Shown here piece by piece: positions 1 to 5,812 of a stretch of DNA of 27,458 nucleotides (positions are counted from its first letter, which is position 1; every line of letters begins with the position of its first letter). This stretch comes from a virus. Below the pieces are notes generated by a model. It saw only the letters and a program-made list of their open reading frames with translations, was not told the origin of the DNA and ran no database searches. The stretch lies in IMG/VR virus record IMGVR_UViG_3300036835_000247, positions 1-27,458 of that record. One strand, 5' to 3'. The translations under genes and the position numbers were made by a program.

Positions 1-116
1 CTCGGAGGCGGTTGCGCTCCGACTCAAGGAACGAGAGAACCGGAGTGGAGAACTGAACGGGTGCTTGTTTCTGAAAAGGCATGCAGTCCAGTATCGGACC
101 GCATGGGGTGTGATAG

Positions 117-146
117 TTACGATTATCGCATGCGCGATAACCGTAA
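117..146. promoter_or_regulatory. 30-bp near-perfect dyad, operator-like
   Basis: The left arm TTACGATTATCGC (117-129) and right arm GCGATAACCGTAA (134-146) are complementary at 12 of 13 positions around the spacer ATGC. The arms are not GC-rich and no T run follows, so this does not look like an intrinsic terminator. A dyad of this length fits a dimeric repressor operator or a recombination-type site. What binds it is unknown. Confidence 0.55.
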
Positions 147-318
147 TTCCCCTCCGGCCGCGCTCGCCTCCCGTTTTTGATTTTCAAAACTGCCTGAAGG
201 GTTAGCCGCCCAATACTCTCCGCCAAGATTGTGTTCTGCGACTAACCGAGGGCAGCTTCGAGCGGTAAAAGGACCGGGAAGCGAGCCTGCCGGATTTATT
301 GTGCCATAGGTTTCTGTT

Positions 319-370
319 CCCTGTCCTGGGAGTTCAGTCGATTTTTTTCGAGTGACAGGTGAGGACAGGG
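319..370. repeat. 9-bp perfect inverted repeat enclosing a T7 tract
   Basis: CCCTGTCCT (319-327) pairs perfectly with AGGACAGGG (362-370). Between them lies a small TCGA/TCGA dyad around a seven-T run (342-348). The right arm doubles as a ribosome-binding-site-like sequence in front of ATG 373, so folding could hide that start. A regulatory role is inference. Confidence 0.4.
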
Positions 371-372
371 GT

Positions 373-414
373 ATGGCAACCACAGATCAACAGTACCAAC
401 GGGGTGAGCGGTGA
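373..414 (+). CDS. Possible 13-residue leader ORF
   Basis: ATG 373 follows the purine-rich AGGACAGGGG and would encode MATTDQQYQRGER before a TGA at 412-414. That stop overlaps a GTG at 411, which opens the upstream part of the long frame ending at 1865. The GTGA junction resembles the ATGA couplings used throughout this window, so this could be a leader peptide. It may equally be chance, since thirteen codons carry almost no coding signal. Confidence 0.2.
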   Translation: MATTDQQYQRGER

Positions 415-557
415 GTGCGGCGGCTCGGCCGCGGCGATCACGGTGCCGGGGTTATGTACGCCGCGAGCGGGTGGATGTTGGGGGGAAACGGCCGCGGCGG
501 GTTTGGCGCGAAGTACCTTCCTATCCGCACTATTTGACCCTCGGGTTGGGTGGGAAG

Positions 558-579
558 ATGCCGGAGGGATTTCCGGCAT
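558..579 (+). other. 8-bp perfect hairpin upstream of the first large gene
   Basis: ATGCCGGA (558-565) and TCCGGCAT (572-579) form a perfect stem with loop GGGATT. No U tract follows, so it is not a canonical terminator. If translation of the downstream gene begins at 672, this hairpin lies in its 5' leader. If it begins at the ATG at 558, the hairpin covers the start codon. Confidence 0.35.
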
Positions 580-671
580 TCAATATTCTGAAATGGCCCT
601 CCCGGCTACCAGAAAAGGGCTTTCCGTTATGCATCTATATTCTGGCTCAATGTTTTAAGCCCGGAGTATTC

Positions 672-1865
672 ATGTCGAACCCCTTAGATCTCGAAGAGCT
701 CACGGACGTTCTGAATTTTGAAGACCCGAAGCAAACCAGAAATATTGTGGCCGAAATGTTGGCTCTTGGCGCATTGGTTGAACTCGCGGAGGGGTCATGG
801 AGATTTGCGGTCGATGTAGAGCGGATCGAGCAATTGGACCGCGTAGAAAGAAAGCAGCGCAATTACACGCCGCGAAAGGATTTAAATGTTGAACCATACT
901 CAGCAGAACGTGGTCAGGGAGATGGCGAAGCAACTGGAAATAGCGGCGGCAATCGTGCGGCGACGCTGGAAGCGCACGCATTATACCGTCGATCCAATTC
1001 GGAATGTCGCGTATTGGCAGCCAGAGCCTTTGACTCCGGAGGAGTTCAAGACGAAGCAGCGCGGGATTTATCTATACAACCAGATTCTGAAGTGGTTGAT
1101 CTGTCCGCATGCCCAGTTGATGCCGATCGAGTGCACGATCAATCAATTTTTATCGGATGTAGCGGTACTACAGCGTTTTCTACAGATCGCGGGAGTCCTT
1201 CCGTTGCGGGGTTCGGGACATCCGATCTTGCCGAAGGAGCCAGTTCAACGTCGTTCGCCAACGAAACCTCAATTGAAGCTGGTCACGCGCTCGAAAGCGG
1301 ATTCCAGGTAGGTCTCGGGCTGGGTGTGGCGGCTGCGTTCAATCTACTCCCTAGCGAAATGGATTTCACTAATTGCGATACGGATTTCGTTCGGAAGGAA
1401 ATCGATATCCAGAAATCGGATCTCGATTTCACCAAAGAGATCGCAAGTCCAACAAACCAAATGTTGGAGCCTGATTTTCAGATTGCTTTAGATTCTATAA
1501 AGCAAGCAGAGGGCTTGCTTATCGACTCCCGTGAGGCCGATTACCTCAATCGATGGGTTGGCCGCGAGGCCTGGGGCTCACCGAAAGGCCGATGGCTGTT
1601 GACGGATGAGCAGCTTAAATCCGTCTTCGAGGAATTGCGCCGTCAGAACCGGACCGCCTACGAGTTTGTGGATTGGCTGAGTCGTTCGGGCCACACGCTC
1701 AACAATCCGAGGGATGTGGTTGCATTGTTAATTTTCCTAATTCGCCGCATGCCGCCGAAGCCTATTCCGCCGCAAAACGCGCGTACCGAGCGCTTGGCGC
1801 ATACCAGCGAAATCGATGTAAGGCTTCCGCCTGATTCAGGCTCCGAACCGCCGGGCGAGCGCTGA
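672..1865 (+). CDS. Hypothetical protein, N-terminal winged-helix-like, low-complexity middle
   Basis: The frame stays open from GTG 411 to TGA 1865. I place the start at ATG 672, which has GGAG five bases upstream; ATG 558 and GTG 411 are alternatives. The first 75 residues (from MSNPLDLEELTDVLNFEDPK) look like a small helical DNA-binding fold. The last 165 residues (from MDFTNCDTDF, ATG 1359) also look like a real protein, with WVGREAWGSPKGRW and a helical hydrophobic stretch near LLIFLIRRMPPKP. The middle third, where another gene-like ORF lies in the +1 frame, is rich in S, G, A and R with little structure. It may therefore be one protein with a disordered linker, or two genes (672 to about 900, and 1359-1865) joined by a frame that happens to stay open. 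Function is unknown; the position suggests a replication or regulatory protein at the edge of the packaging module. Confidence 0.55.
   Translation: MSNPLDLEELTDVLNFEDPKQTRNIVAEMLALGALVELAEGSWRFAVDVERIEQLDRVERKQRNYTPRKDLNVEPYSAERGQGDGEATGNSGGNRAATLEAHALYRRSNSECRVLAARAFDSGGVQDEAARDLSIQPDSEVVDLSACPVDADRVHDQSIFIGCSGTTAFSTDRGSPSVAGFGTSDLAEGASSTSFANETSIEAGHALESGFQVGLGLGVAAAFNLLPSEMDFTNCDTDFVRKEIDIQKSDLDFTKEIASPTNQMLEPDFQIALDSIKQAEGLLIDSREADYLNRWVGREAWGSPKGRWLLTDEQLKSVFEELRRQNRTAYEFVDWLSRSGHTLNNPRDVVALLIFLIRRMPPKPIPPQNARTERLAHTSEIDVRLPPDSGSEPPGER
886..1311 (+). CDS. Hypothetical 141-aa protein nested in another frame
   Basis: The start is well defined. A TAA in the same frame lies at 883-885 immediately before ATG 886, and AAAGGA (875-880) sits five bases upstream. 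The protein is basic and has convincing globular composition: a charged N-terminal helix (REMAKQLEIAAAIVRRRWKR), then an aromatic and proline-rich section (VAYWQPEPLTPEEF), then hydrophobic helices (GIYLYNQILKWLICP) and a basic tail. No family recognised. It lies wholly inside the 672-1865 frame on the same strand, shifted by one base. Its composition is more protein-like than the enclosing frame over this interval, so it is likely the true product here. Confidence 0.65.
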   Translation: MLNHTQQNVVREMAKQLEIAAAIVRRRWKRTHYTVDPIRNVAYWQPEPLTPEEFKTKQRGIYLYNQILKWLICPHAQLMPIECTINQFLSDVAVLQRFLQIAGVLPLRGSGHPILPKEPVQRRSPTKPQLKLVTRSKADSR

Positions 1866-2198
1866 GTACAGCTCTTCGAGCAAATCATCAGATACCTGGT
1901 CGAGCTGCTGCTCCAGCGGCTCTGGATCGGCATGCGCGGCCGGCTGCGGCTGTCTTCCCTGGGCGCCTAAGCAGGACATTTCCGCATTCTTTTGGGCGGT
2001 GAGCCATTTCGGCCGCATTCGTCGCGTGAGCGCGGCCTTGCGCGCGATCCTGCGGCGCTCTTCGGGCGTGCGGCGGGAATTGGTTTTCGCCGCCGCCGCG
2101 GCGCCTGCGGAAATGAATTTCGCGCGCTCTTCGGCTGTCATCTTCGCTTGCCGGCGCTTTCCCATTTCCACGGCCGCCGGGTTTTTCTCGCGTGCCAT
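1836..2198 (-). CDS. Small basic Ala/Arg-rich protein with TxEER repeats
   Basis: This 120-residue gene is convergent with the preceding one and overlaps its last 30 bases. The N-terminal half carries repeated short units of the type MTAEERAKF and RTPEERRRIARKAALTRR. They resemble the basic GGKARA..LTPEERxxIARKAA repeats of many small bacterial proteins of unknown function, which are suspected to bind nucleic acid. The C-terminal half is acidic and Gln/Glu-rich (PEPLEQQLDQVSDDLLEELYSA). The start at 2198 lacks a strong ribosome-binding site. A DNA- or RNA-binding role is inference from charge and repeats. Confidence 0.6.
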   Translation of the reverse strand: MAREKNPAAVEMGKRRQAKMTAEERAKFISAGAAAAAKTNSRRTPEERRRIARKAALTRRMRPKWLTAQKNAEMSCLGAQGRQPQPAAHADPEPLEQQLDQVSDDLLEELYSALARRFGA

Positions 2199-2283
2199 TC
2201 GAGCTTAGTATCTCAGATTGGTACGACTATCTTTTGGCTTCAGCTTATCCTTAGGGCCTTGTTATATATAATTCCGTGACTGC
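2199..2283. promoter_or_regulatory. AT-rich divergent promoter region
   Basis: This AT-rich gap separates the minus-strand gene ending at 2198 from rightward genes. It holds a consensus -10 box TATAAT (2267-2272) within TATATATAAT on the plus strand. No good -35 box lies at the usual 16-18 bp, so an activator or extended element may be required. On the minus strand the same tract could serve as a -10 for the leftward gene. Assigned on composition and hexamer match only. Confidence 0.4.
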
Positions 2284-2436
2284 ATGAAATTAGTTTCGGA
2301 CAAGAAATGTAGTTTTTGTGAGGTTTCATCCGGAGTCAGTAAAAAAACCAGTGCTCTCCGCAATTTACCCTGTTGCAATCCTGTGGACGATTTGAAATCA
2401 TCTTTACAACCTAAAATCTGTCGAAGGGATATTTAG
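2284..2436 (+). CDS. Possible 50-aa Cys-rich small protein
   Basis: ATG 2284 opens a 50-codon frame ending at TAG 2434-2436. It contains a CSFC knuckle (Cys9, Cys12), a later Cys30-Cys31 pair and Cys46. The CSFC...LPCCNPVDDL arrangement faintly recalls a degenerate C4 zinc-binding domain such as that of ClpX, but the second pair is CC, not CxxC. It lies 12 bases after a consensus -10 box and has no clear ribosome-binding site. It could be a remnant or a chance frame in AT-rich DNA. Confidence 0.3.
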   Translation: MKLVSDKKCSFCEVSSGVSKKTSALRNLPCCNPVDDLKSSLQPKICRRDI

Positions 2437-2452
2437 GCCGGTCGCTTTAGAA

Positions 2453-2492
2453 GCCCGTTGACGCCGGCAACGGGCGGCGTTTGCAAAAACGC
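2453..2492. repeat. Tandem perfect hairpins
   Basis: Two perfect stem-loops lie back to back. GCCCGTTG/CAACGGGC (2453-2460 with 2468-2475, loop ACGCCGG) is followed by GCGTTT/AAACGC (2477-2482 with 2487-2492, loop GCAA). The second is followed by TTGT, not a real U tract. They mark the point where base composition rises towards the packaging genes and could act as a leaky terminator or RNA-processing signal. Confidence 0.45.
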
Positions 2493-2545
2493 TTGTATCT
2501 GTTACGCCGCTTCGAATCCACGCACTCAGACCCCGCCGGGCCGTA

Positions 2546-2557
2546 GGGTTGCAACCC
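2546..2557. promoter_or_regulatory. Perfect palindrome GGGTTGCAACCC before a GTG start
   Basis: The 12-bp perfect palindrome GGGTTGCAACCC lies 11 bases before the GTG at 2569. Its left nine bases, GGGTTGCAA, recur in front of the genes starting at 6253, 6786 and 22507, where they end a longer conserved block after a GC-rich hairpin. Here only the core is kept, preceded by CCGTA. The role is unknown. Confidence 0.4.
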
Positions 2558-2568
2558 AGTGACTCGCC

Positions 2569-2892
2569 GTGTCGAAAGTGCAAGTCGTTTCCCCCGAATC
2601 CGATTCTGAAATTATTGGCTATACTCCGCTCGCGGAAGCGATGCGCCGGGTGCGCATTGGCGCCGCGGAGTGGGTCAGCCGCAGGCAACGCGCCATCCGA
2701 ATGAAGCGGCTGATGGATACGCCGCTCCACCCCTGCCGAACCTTCACCAGTCGCGGCGGCGTGCTGGCGTCGGCCGGTCGAAGCCAAGTGTACACGCTCG
2801 CGGACTCCCGCGGGCGTGTCACTGGCTTCAAGACCATCTATCCGGAGGATCGACACGTGTTCCAGGCCGCCGCGCTCGGGATCGACGTATGA
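2569..2892 (+). CDS. Hypothetical protein, 107 aa, first gene of packaging operon
   Basis: It starts with GTG 2569 and ends in an ATGA overlap with the next gene. The protein is basic and mixed, with an N-terminal amphipathic section (YTPLAEAMRRVRIGAAEWVSRRQRAIRMKRLMD) and a C-terminal part containing SQVYTLADSRGRVTGFKTIYPEDRHVF that reads as small beta strands. No family recognised. Its place just ahead of TerL is where a small terminase subunit or HNH endonuclease often lies, but I see no HNH His/Cys pattern and no clear helix-turn-helix. A packaging role is therefore only suggested by position. Confidence 0.65.
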   Translation: MSKVQVVSPESDSEIIGYTPLAEAMRRVRIGAAEWVSRRQRAIRMKRLMDTPLHPCRTFTSRGGVLASAGRSQVYTLADSRGRVTGFKTIYPEDRHVFQAAALGIDV

Positions 2893-3116
2893 AGTCGTAT
2901 CGGCTGACATGTGACGCGTTTGTCGCGAGAGTCCAAGTTGACGATTCCGATGTCATTCGATGGGCCGCGCCGGTGGTCCGGAAGTTCCTAGGGCAGCCGC
3001 TCGATCAACTCAAGACGTGGATGAAAAAGTATGGCGGGTTCAATATGCAGGTGGTGAGCTCGCAACCTGGATTGTTTGGCGAAGATGGCGGAACAGTTGG
3101 ACCTAATGCCGCCTAA
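2889..3116 (+). CDS. Hypothetical protein, 75 aa
   Basis: ATG 2889 overlaps the previous TGA (ATGA), so translational coupling is likely. The product begins MKSYRLTCDAFVARVQVDDS and continues with DVIRWAAPVVRKFLGQPLDQLKTWMKKYGG, giving an N-terminal beta-rich part and a helical C-terminal half. No family recognised. The frame is open further upstream, but that part is arginine/proline-rich shadow sequence inside the neighbouring gene, so the coupled ATG is preferred. Confidence 0.65.
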   Translation: MKSYRLTCDAFVARVQVDDSDVIRWAAPVVRKFLGQPLDQLKTWMKKYGGFNMQVVSSQPGLFGEDGGTVGPNAA

Positions 3117-3285
3117 GGCGGTCCGCACGGTTCGCGAGCACGTGCGCGCAAAGCTCGCCGGTTTTGATCTTCGCCAGGTGGAGCGGGAGCGGCGGCGGGC
3201 ATCGAGCGGCCGCCGCCGTTCCGCCGCTCCTGCCGTTCAAGCGCGGCTACCGATCGACGATTCGGCTACACTGACACCTCGATGA
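3085..3285 (+). CDS. Small basic protein directly upstream of TerL
   Basis: I use ATG 3085, although TTG 3076 is possible. The 66-residue product begins MAEQLDLMPPKAVRTVREHV, followed by a strongly basic low-complexity segment (RQVERERRRASSGRRRSAAP). It overlaps the previous gene by 32 bases and the TerL start by four (ATGA). The helix plus basic tail and the location invite comparison with small DNA-packaging accessory proteins, but no terminase-small-subunit motif is visible. Confidence 0.5.
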   Translation: MAEQLDLMPPKAVRTVREHVRAKLAGFDLRQVERERRRASSGRRRSAAPAVQARLPIDDSATLTPR

Positions 3286-4559
3286 TCGAGTTCGTTCCCG
3301 ACGCCACCGCCGCTGATATCCGCGCCGCTGTTGCCGCGCTTGACGATGCTCAGATTGAGCAATTGCTCTTCGATTGGCGGATGTGGGCGCGCCCGGAGCA
3401 GATCTGGCCGCCGGGCGACTGGCTGACGTGGCTGATCATTGGCGGCCGCGGCAGCGGGAAGACGCGGCCAGGTGCCGAGGCCGTGCGCGAGGTTGCTCGT
3501 GATCCGAACGCCGTGATCGCCTTGATTGGCCCTACAGCGTCCGATGTACGTCAGGTGATGGTTGAGGGCGAATCCGGATTGCTCGCGGTCTCGCCGCCTG
3601 CCGAACGGCCGATCTACAAGCCGTCGATCCGCGAGTTGCGCTGGCCGAACGGTGCGCACGGCTATACGTACTCGGCCGAAGAGCCGGAACGGCTGCGCGG
3701 GCCGCAGCACTCTTTCGCCTGGTTGGATGAGATTGCGGCGTACCCGGCGCTAAAGACGCTCTGGGATCTTATGGTTCCAGGCCTGCGACTCGGCAGCAAC
3801 CCGCGGCGCATCGCGACGACAACGCCCAAGCCGCTGCCGTTCCTCAAGCAACTGCTCGACTCGCCCGATACCGTGATCTCGCGGATGCGCACGCGCGACA
3901 ACCGCGCGAATCTGCCGGCATCGATGATTGCCGAGTTGGAGCGCGTGTACGCCGGTACGCGCATCGGCCGGCAGGAGCTCGAAGGCGAATTGCTCGAAGA
4001 AGCCGAGGGCGCGCTCTGGACGCGCGCGCGCATTGATGAGTTGCGCGTTCGCCAGGCGCCCGAGCTCGTGCGAATCGTCATCCCGATCGATCCGAGTGTC
4101 ACCAGCGGTCCGGATTCGGATGAATGCGGCATTGTGCCGTGCGGGCTCGGCGTGGATGGGCACGGCTATGTGCTGAGCGATCGCTCGGGCGTGTTTTCGC
4201 CCGATGCGTGGATCGGCCGCGCGGTGACGGCGTACGATGCGCTCGATGCGGATCGGATCATCGGCGAAGCGAACAACGGTGGCGATCTGATCGAATCGCT
4301 GTTGCGCACTCAGCGCAAGAACATCAGCTACGAAAAGGTTCACGCGAGCCGCGGCAAGATCACGCGCGCCGAGCCGATCGCGGCGCTCTACGAACAGGGC
4401 AAAGTGCATCACGTGGGCGGGTTCGAAAAGCTCGAAGATGAGATGACGAACTACGTACCGGGAGTTAGTAAGTCGCCGAACCGCATGGATTCACTCGTGT
4501 GGGGCTTGTCTTACCTGATGCTGAAACAACCGAAGATCGGGCGGGTGCATTCGGTATGA
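3282..4559 (+). CDS. terL: Terminase large subunit (packaging ATPase and nuclease)
   Basis: TerL drives ATP-powered translocation of phage DNA into the prohead through the portal and cuts the concatemer. The Walker A loop GGRGSGKT is at residues 54-61. The Walker B segment FAWLDE (about 145-150) ends in the expected acidic pair, and TTTP (179-182) fits the coupling motif. The RNase-H-like nuclease domain follows: candidate metal ligands are Asp270 in IPIDPS, an acidic residue in the GEANNGGDL segment (about 328-336) and Asp403 in NRMDSLVWG. At 425 residues it has the length of the compact TerL group (COG5323 type) seen in many HK97-like phages and gene transfer agents. The start overlaps the upstream gene by four bases. 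All key motifs are intact. Confidence 0.95.
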   Translation: MIEFVPDATAADIRAAVAALDDAQIEQLLFDWRMWARPEQIWPPGDWLTWLIIGGRGSGKTRPGAEAVREVARDPNAVIALIGPTASDVRQVMVEGESGLLAVSPPAERPIYKPSIRELRWPNGAHGYTYSAEEPERLRGPQHSFAWLDEIAAYPALKTLWDLMVPGLRLGSNPRRIATTTPKPLPFLKQLLDSPDTVISRMRTRDNRANLPASMIAELERVYAGTRIGRQELEGELLEEAEGALWTRARIDELRVRQAPELVRIVIPIDPSVTSGPDSDECGIVPCGLGVDGHGYVLSDRSGVFSPDAWIGRAVTAYDALDADRIIGEANNGGDLIESLLRTQRKNISYEKVHASRGKITRAEPIAALYEQGKVHHVGGFEKLEDEMTNYVPGVSKSPNRMDSLVWGLSYLMLKQPKIGRVHSV

Positions 4560-4569
4560 GGAGGTGCTT

Positions 4570-4860
4570 GTGCCAGAACTGCGATTGAGGCGCTTGCGCA
4601 TCGCTACGGAAATGCTGATGCGGTTTTTGCAAGAGCCGGTTGCGCCTGGTCTGGTCGCCGAAGGCATGCCGGCCGATGCACGAATCGTCAACATCGCATG
4701 GGAAAAGCCGGCCATTCTCGTGTTGTTTGTAGAAAGCGCGACGTTCGAACCGATTCCGCCGCCGTATACAACGCCGCCGTTGCTCGATGTCCGGTTTACC
4801 GGGCAGCTCGGCGGCGGCGCGAGCATTGCGGCGCCGGTGCCCATAAAGAACGGAGGTTAG
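4570..4860 (+). CDS. Hypothetical protein, 96 aa, downstream of TerL
   Basis: GTG 4570 is preferred because AGGAGG lies five bases upstream; GTG 4564 overlaps that site. The product starts MPELRLRRLRIATEMLMRFL and contains a central beta-like section (ARIVNIAWEKPAILVLFVES) and a proline-rich stretch (PIPPPYTTPP). No transmembrane segment or known motif is visible. It is the first of about eleven small genes between TerL and portal, a position where phages often carry accessory genes. Confidence 0.6.
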   Translation: MPELRLRRLRIATEMLMRFLQEPVAPGLVAEGMPADARIVNIAWEKPAILVLFVESATFEPIPPPYTTPPLLDVRFTGQLGGGASIAAPVPIKNGG

Positions 4861-4864
4861 AGTT

Positions 4865-5014
4865 ATGCCGTTAGTGCCGTTGATTCTTGTGATTGCCGCG
4901 TTTGTCTGCTTTGTACTCGCGGCCATTCAGATATCGAACACGCGGGTTAACTTGACGCCACTCGGGTTTGCGTGCGCCACGCTCGCGTGGATCCTGATCG
5001 CGTGGAAACTATGA
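4865..5014 (+). CDS. Small two-helix membrane protein, 49 aa
   Basis: ATG 4865 to TGA 5014 encodes a very hydrophobic 49-residue peptide. It has two predicted membrane helices (PLVPLILVIAAFVCFVLAAI and ACATLAWILIAWKL) joined by a short polar loop containing NTRVNLTPLG. Small proteins of this layout occur in many phage structural operons, sometimes annotated as holin-like, but I see no specific holin signature. The upstream GGAGG (4851-4856) and the four-base ATGA overlap with the next gene support expression. Confidence 0.7.
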   Translation: MPLVPLILVIAAFVCFVLAAIQISNTRVNLTPLGFACATLAWILIAWKL

Positions 5015-5271
5015 CGATCATCGAGCTGTTGGCGGGCCGCGCGAAGCGCATGATGGCCGAACGGGACGGCGCCGTAACGAAGGCGGCCGACAAAAATTCT
5101 GCTTCATTGAACCAGAATCCGGCTACGGCCGAAGCCGCTCGCGAGTTGCTTTCGATCGCGGGTGACCTGGGCGGCGAGCCGCTCACGATCAAACGGTTAT
5201 GGCCTGGTCGACGGCGTAATCCATCCGCCGGCGGTAACGGTCATAAGCGGCGAGCGGGCGGTCTACGGTGA
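5011..5271 (+). CDS. Hypothetical charged protein, 86 aa
   Basis: ATG 5011 is coupled by ATGA to the membrane-protein gene. The product begins MTIIELLAGRAKRMMAERDG, forms an amphipathic helical stretch through TAEAARELLSIAGDL, and ends in a basic Gly/Arg tail. The tail is encoded by the left arm of the GC-rich inverted repeat at 5250-5285, so the end of the gene seems to have been extended or replaced by that element. Function is unknown. Confidence 0.6.
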   Translation: MTIIELLAGRAKRMMAERDGAVTKAADKNSASLNQNPATAEAARELLSIAGDLGGEPLTIKRLWPGRRRNPSAGGNGHKRRAGGLR

Positions 5272-5285
5272 TTCCGCCCGCTCGC
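5250..5285. repeat. GC-rich inverted-repeat element, copy 1
   Basis: GCGAGCGGGCGG (5250-5261) and CCGCCCGCTCGC (5274-5285) form a perfect 12-bp stem with a 12-nt loop. The inner ten bases of both arms, GAGCGGGCGG and CCGCCCGCTC, recur exactly at 9062-9086 around a different loop. The left arm lies inside the 3' end of the preceding gene, and a strong intrinsic terminator follows 14 bases later. Confidence 0.7.
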
Positions 5286-5299
5286 TCGTTGAGTCGCTG

Positions 5300-5338
5300 G
5301 CGGCGGTCCGATCCAAAGCGGGCCGCCGCGTTTTTTTT
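5300..5338 (+). terminator. Rho-independent terminator
   Basis: GCGGCGGTCC (5300-5309) pairs with GGGCCGCCGC (5320-5329), with one G-U pair and loop GATCCAAAGC, and is followed by G and eight T residues (5331-5338). This is a textbook intrinsic terminator. It closes the transcript from the packaging genes and implies a fresh promoter for the small genes after 5400. Confidence 0.9.
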
Positions 5339-5418
5339 CAACGAGTTGCAGGATTCGGGAGATGTAGGCACGCCTGCCAATGGGATAGGGAGTGATCCGG
5401 CATAATGGTGGCTGAATT

Positions 5419-5451
5419 GGTTATGATAATCACTGTTATCAAAGGCTAACC
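5419..5451 (+). promoter_or_regulatory. Nested dyad over a start region, candidate operator
   Basis: TGATAA (5424-5429) and TTATCA (5436-5441) form a perfect inverted repeat with spacer TCACTG. GGTTA (5419-5423) and TAACC (5447-5451) add an outer pair. The segment contains a -10-like TATGATAAT, and its right side includes AAAGG, the ribosome-binding site for ATG 5452. Lying about 80 bases after a strong terminator, it could be a repressor-controlled promoter or an RNA fold that hides the ribosome-binding site. Confidence 0.5.
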
Positions 5452-5619
5452 ATGCGATTGCGATGTACGAATTGCGGAGAGTCGGTTTCCTCTGAGGTTC
5501 CGGATGATACCGTCGTTCGGGCGTGCCTCTTCTGTCCTGAGTGCATCGAGCAAATGGCCAAGGACGGGCGGTTGTGTGACAAGCCTCAAACGAAGTCAAA
5601 AAATAAGCAGCGAAGCTAA
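5452..5619 (+). CDS. 55-aa zinc-ribbon-like protein
   Basis: ATG 5452 has AAAGG six bases upstream. The peptide begins MRLRCTNCGES and contains CTNC (Cys5, Cys8) and CLFCPEC (Cys25, Cys28, Cys31), the two-knuckle layout of a zinc ribbon, then a Lys/Gln-rich basic tail. Small zinc ribbons of this kind commonly mediate DNA, RNA or protein contact; the partner is unknown. The gene ends just after an A6 run (5598-5603) and overlaps the next Cys-rich frame in the +1 register. The two may therefore once have been one gene. Confidence 0.65.
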   Translation: MRLRCTNCGESVSSEVPDDTVVRACLFCPECIEQMAKDGRLCDKPQTKSKNKQRS

Positions 5620-5788
5620 GGCGAAAGCGGCGGCGGATGGCCGGGATTTCGTCGATTGCCGCAAGTACCAGCGTTCCGGCTTCCACGATTGGGAGGAGTG
5701 CATTGATCCGAAATCTGGCGGGTTCATTCGCTGTAGGGTGTGCGGTTACTCGATCGACTGCGAAGATCCGGATGGGGATTTAGGCTGA
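5576..5788 (+). CDS. Second Cys-rich zinc-type protein, overlapping frame
   Basis: The convincing part is the last 50 residues: DFVDCRKYQRSGFHDWEECI and then CRVCGYSIDCEDPDGD, with cysteines at 28, 42, 53, 56 and 62 counted from GTG 5576. No ATG lies near the start of the conserved part. GTG 5576 gives 70 residues and ATG 5504 gives 94. It overlaps the preceding zinc-ribbon gene by 44 bases in the +1 frame. Either it is translated by reinitiation, or the two are a single zinc protein split by a one-base change in the A6 run at 5598-5603. A terminator follows at 5813. Confidence 0.55.
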   Translation: MTSLKRSQKISSEAKAKAAADGRDFVDCRKYQRSGFHDWEECIDPKSGGFIRCRVCGYSIDCEDPDGDLG

Positions 5789-5812
5789 CAGTTTCACAGA
5801 CCGACTGTTTCC

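Larger units (their letters stand above)
1..371. other. Left-edge stretch without a convincing gene
   Basis: Short open frames exist on both strands, but they are arginine-, serine- and proline-rich and look like chance frames. The notable contents are the near-perfect dyad at 117-146 and the long-range inverted repeat at 319-370, listed separately. A weak 6-bp hairpin (TCGGAG/CTCCGA) lies at 2-22. I see no tRNA and no recognisable attachment site. Confidence 0.5.

Noticed and set aside
2-22. Hairpin TCGGAG/CTCCGA at the left edge as a terminator
   Set aside because: Short stem, large loop and no following T run.
117-146. Chromosome dimer resolution (dif/Xer) site
   Set aside because: Arm sequences and 4-base spacer do not resemble the 11-6-11 Xer pattern.
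2505-2530. TTCGAATCC resembling a tRNA T-loop
   Set aside because: The flanking bases do not form a T-stem, and no acceptor, D or anticodon arms can be folded around it.
3750-4412. 220-residue minus-strand ORF inside TerL
   Set aside because: It is antisense to a gene with intact Walker and nuclease motifs; its composition (His/Arg/Ala-rich) is that of a shadow frame in GC-rich coding DNA.
5598-5604. A AAA AAT as a -1 programmed frameshift site in the 55-aa zinc-ribbon gene
   Set aside because: A -1 slip leads to a frame other than the one holding the next Cys-rich sequence, which is +1. An indel or reinitiation explains the overlap better.
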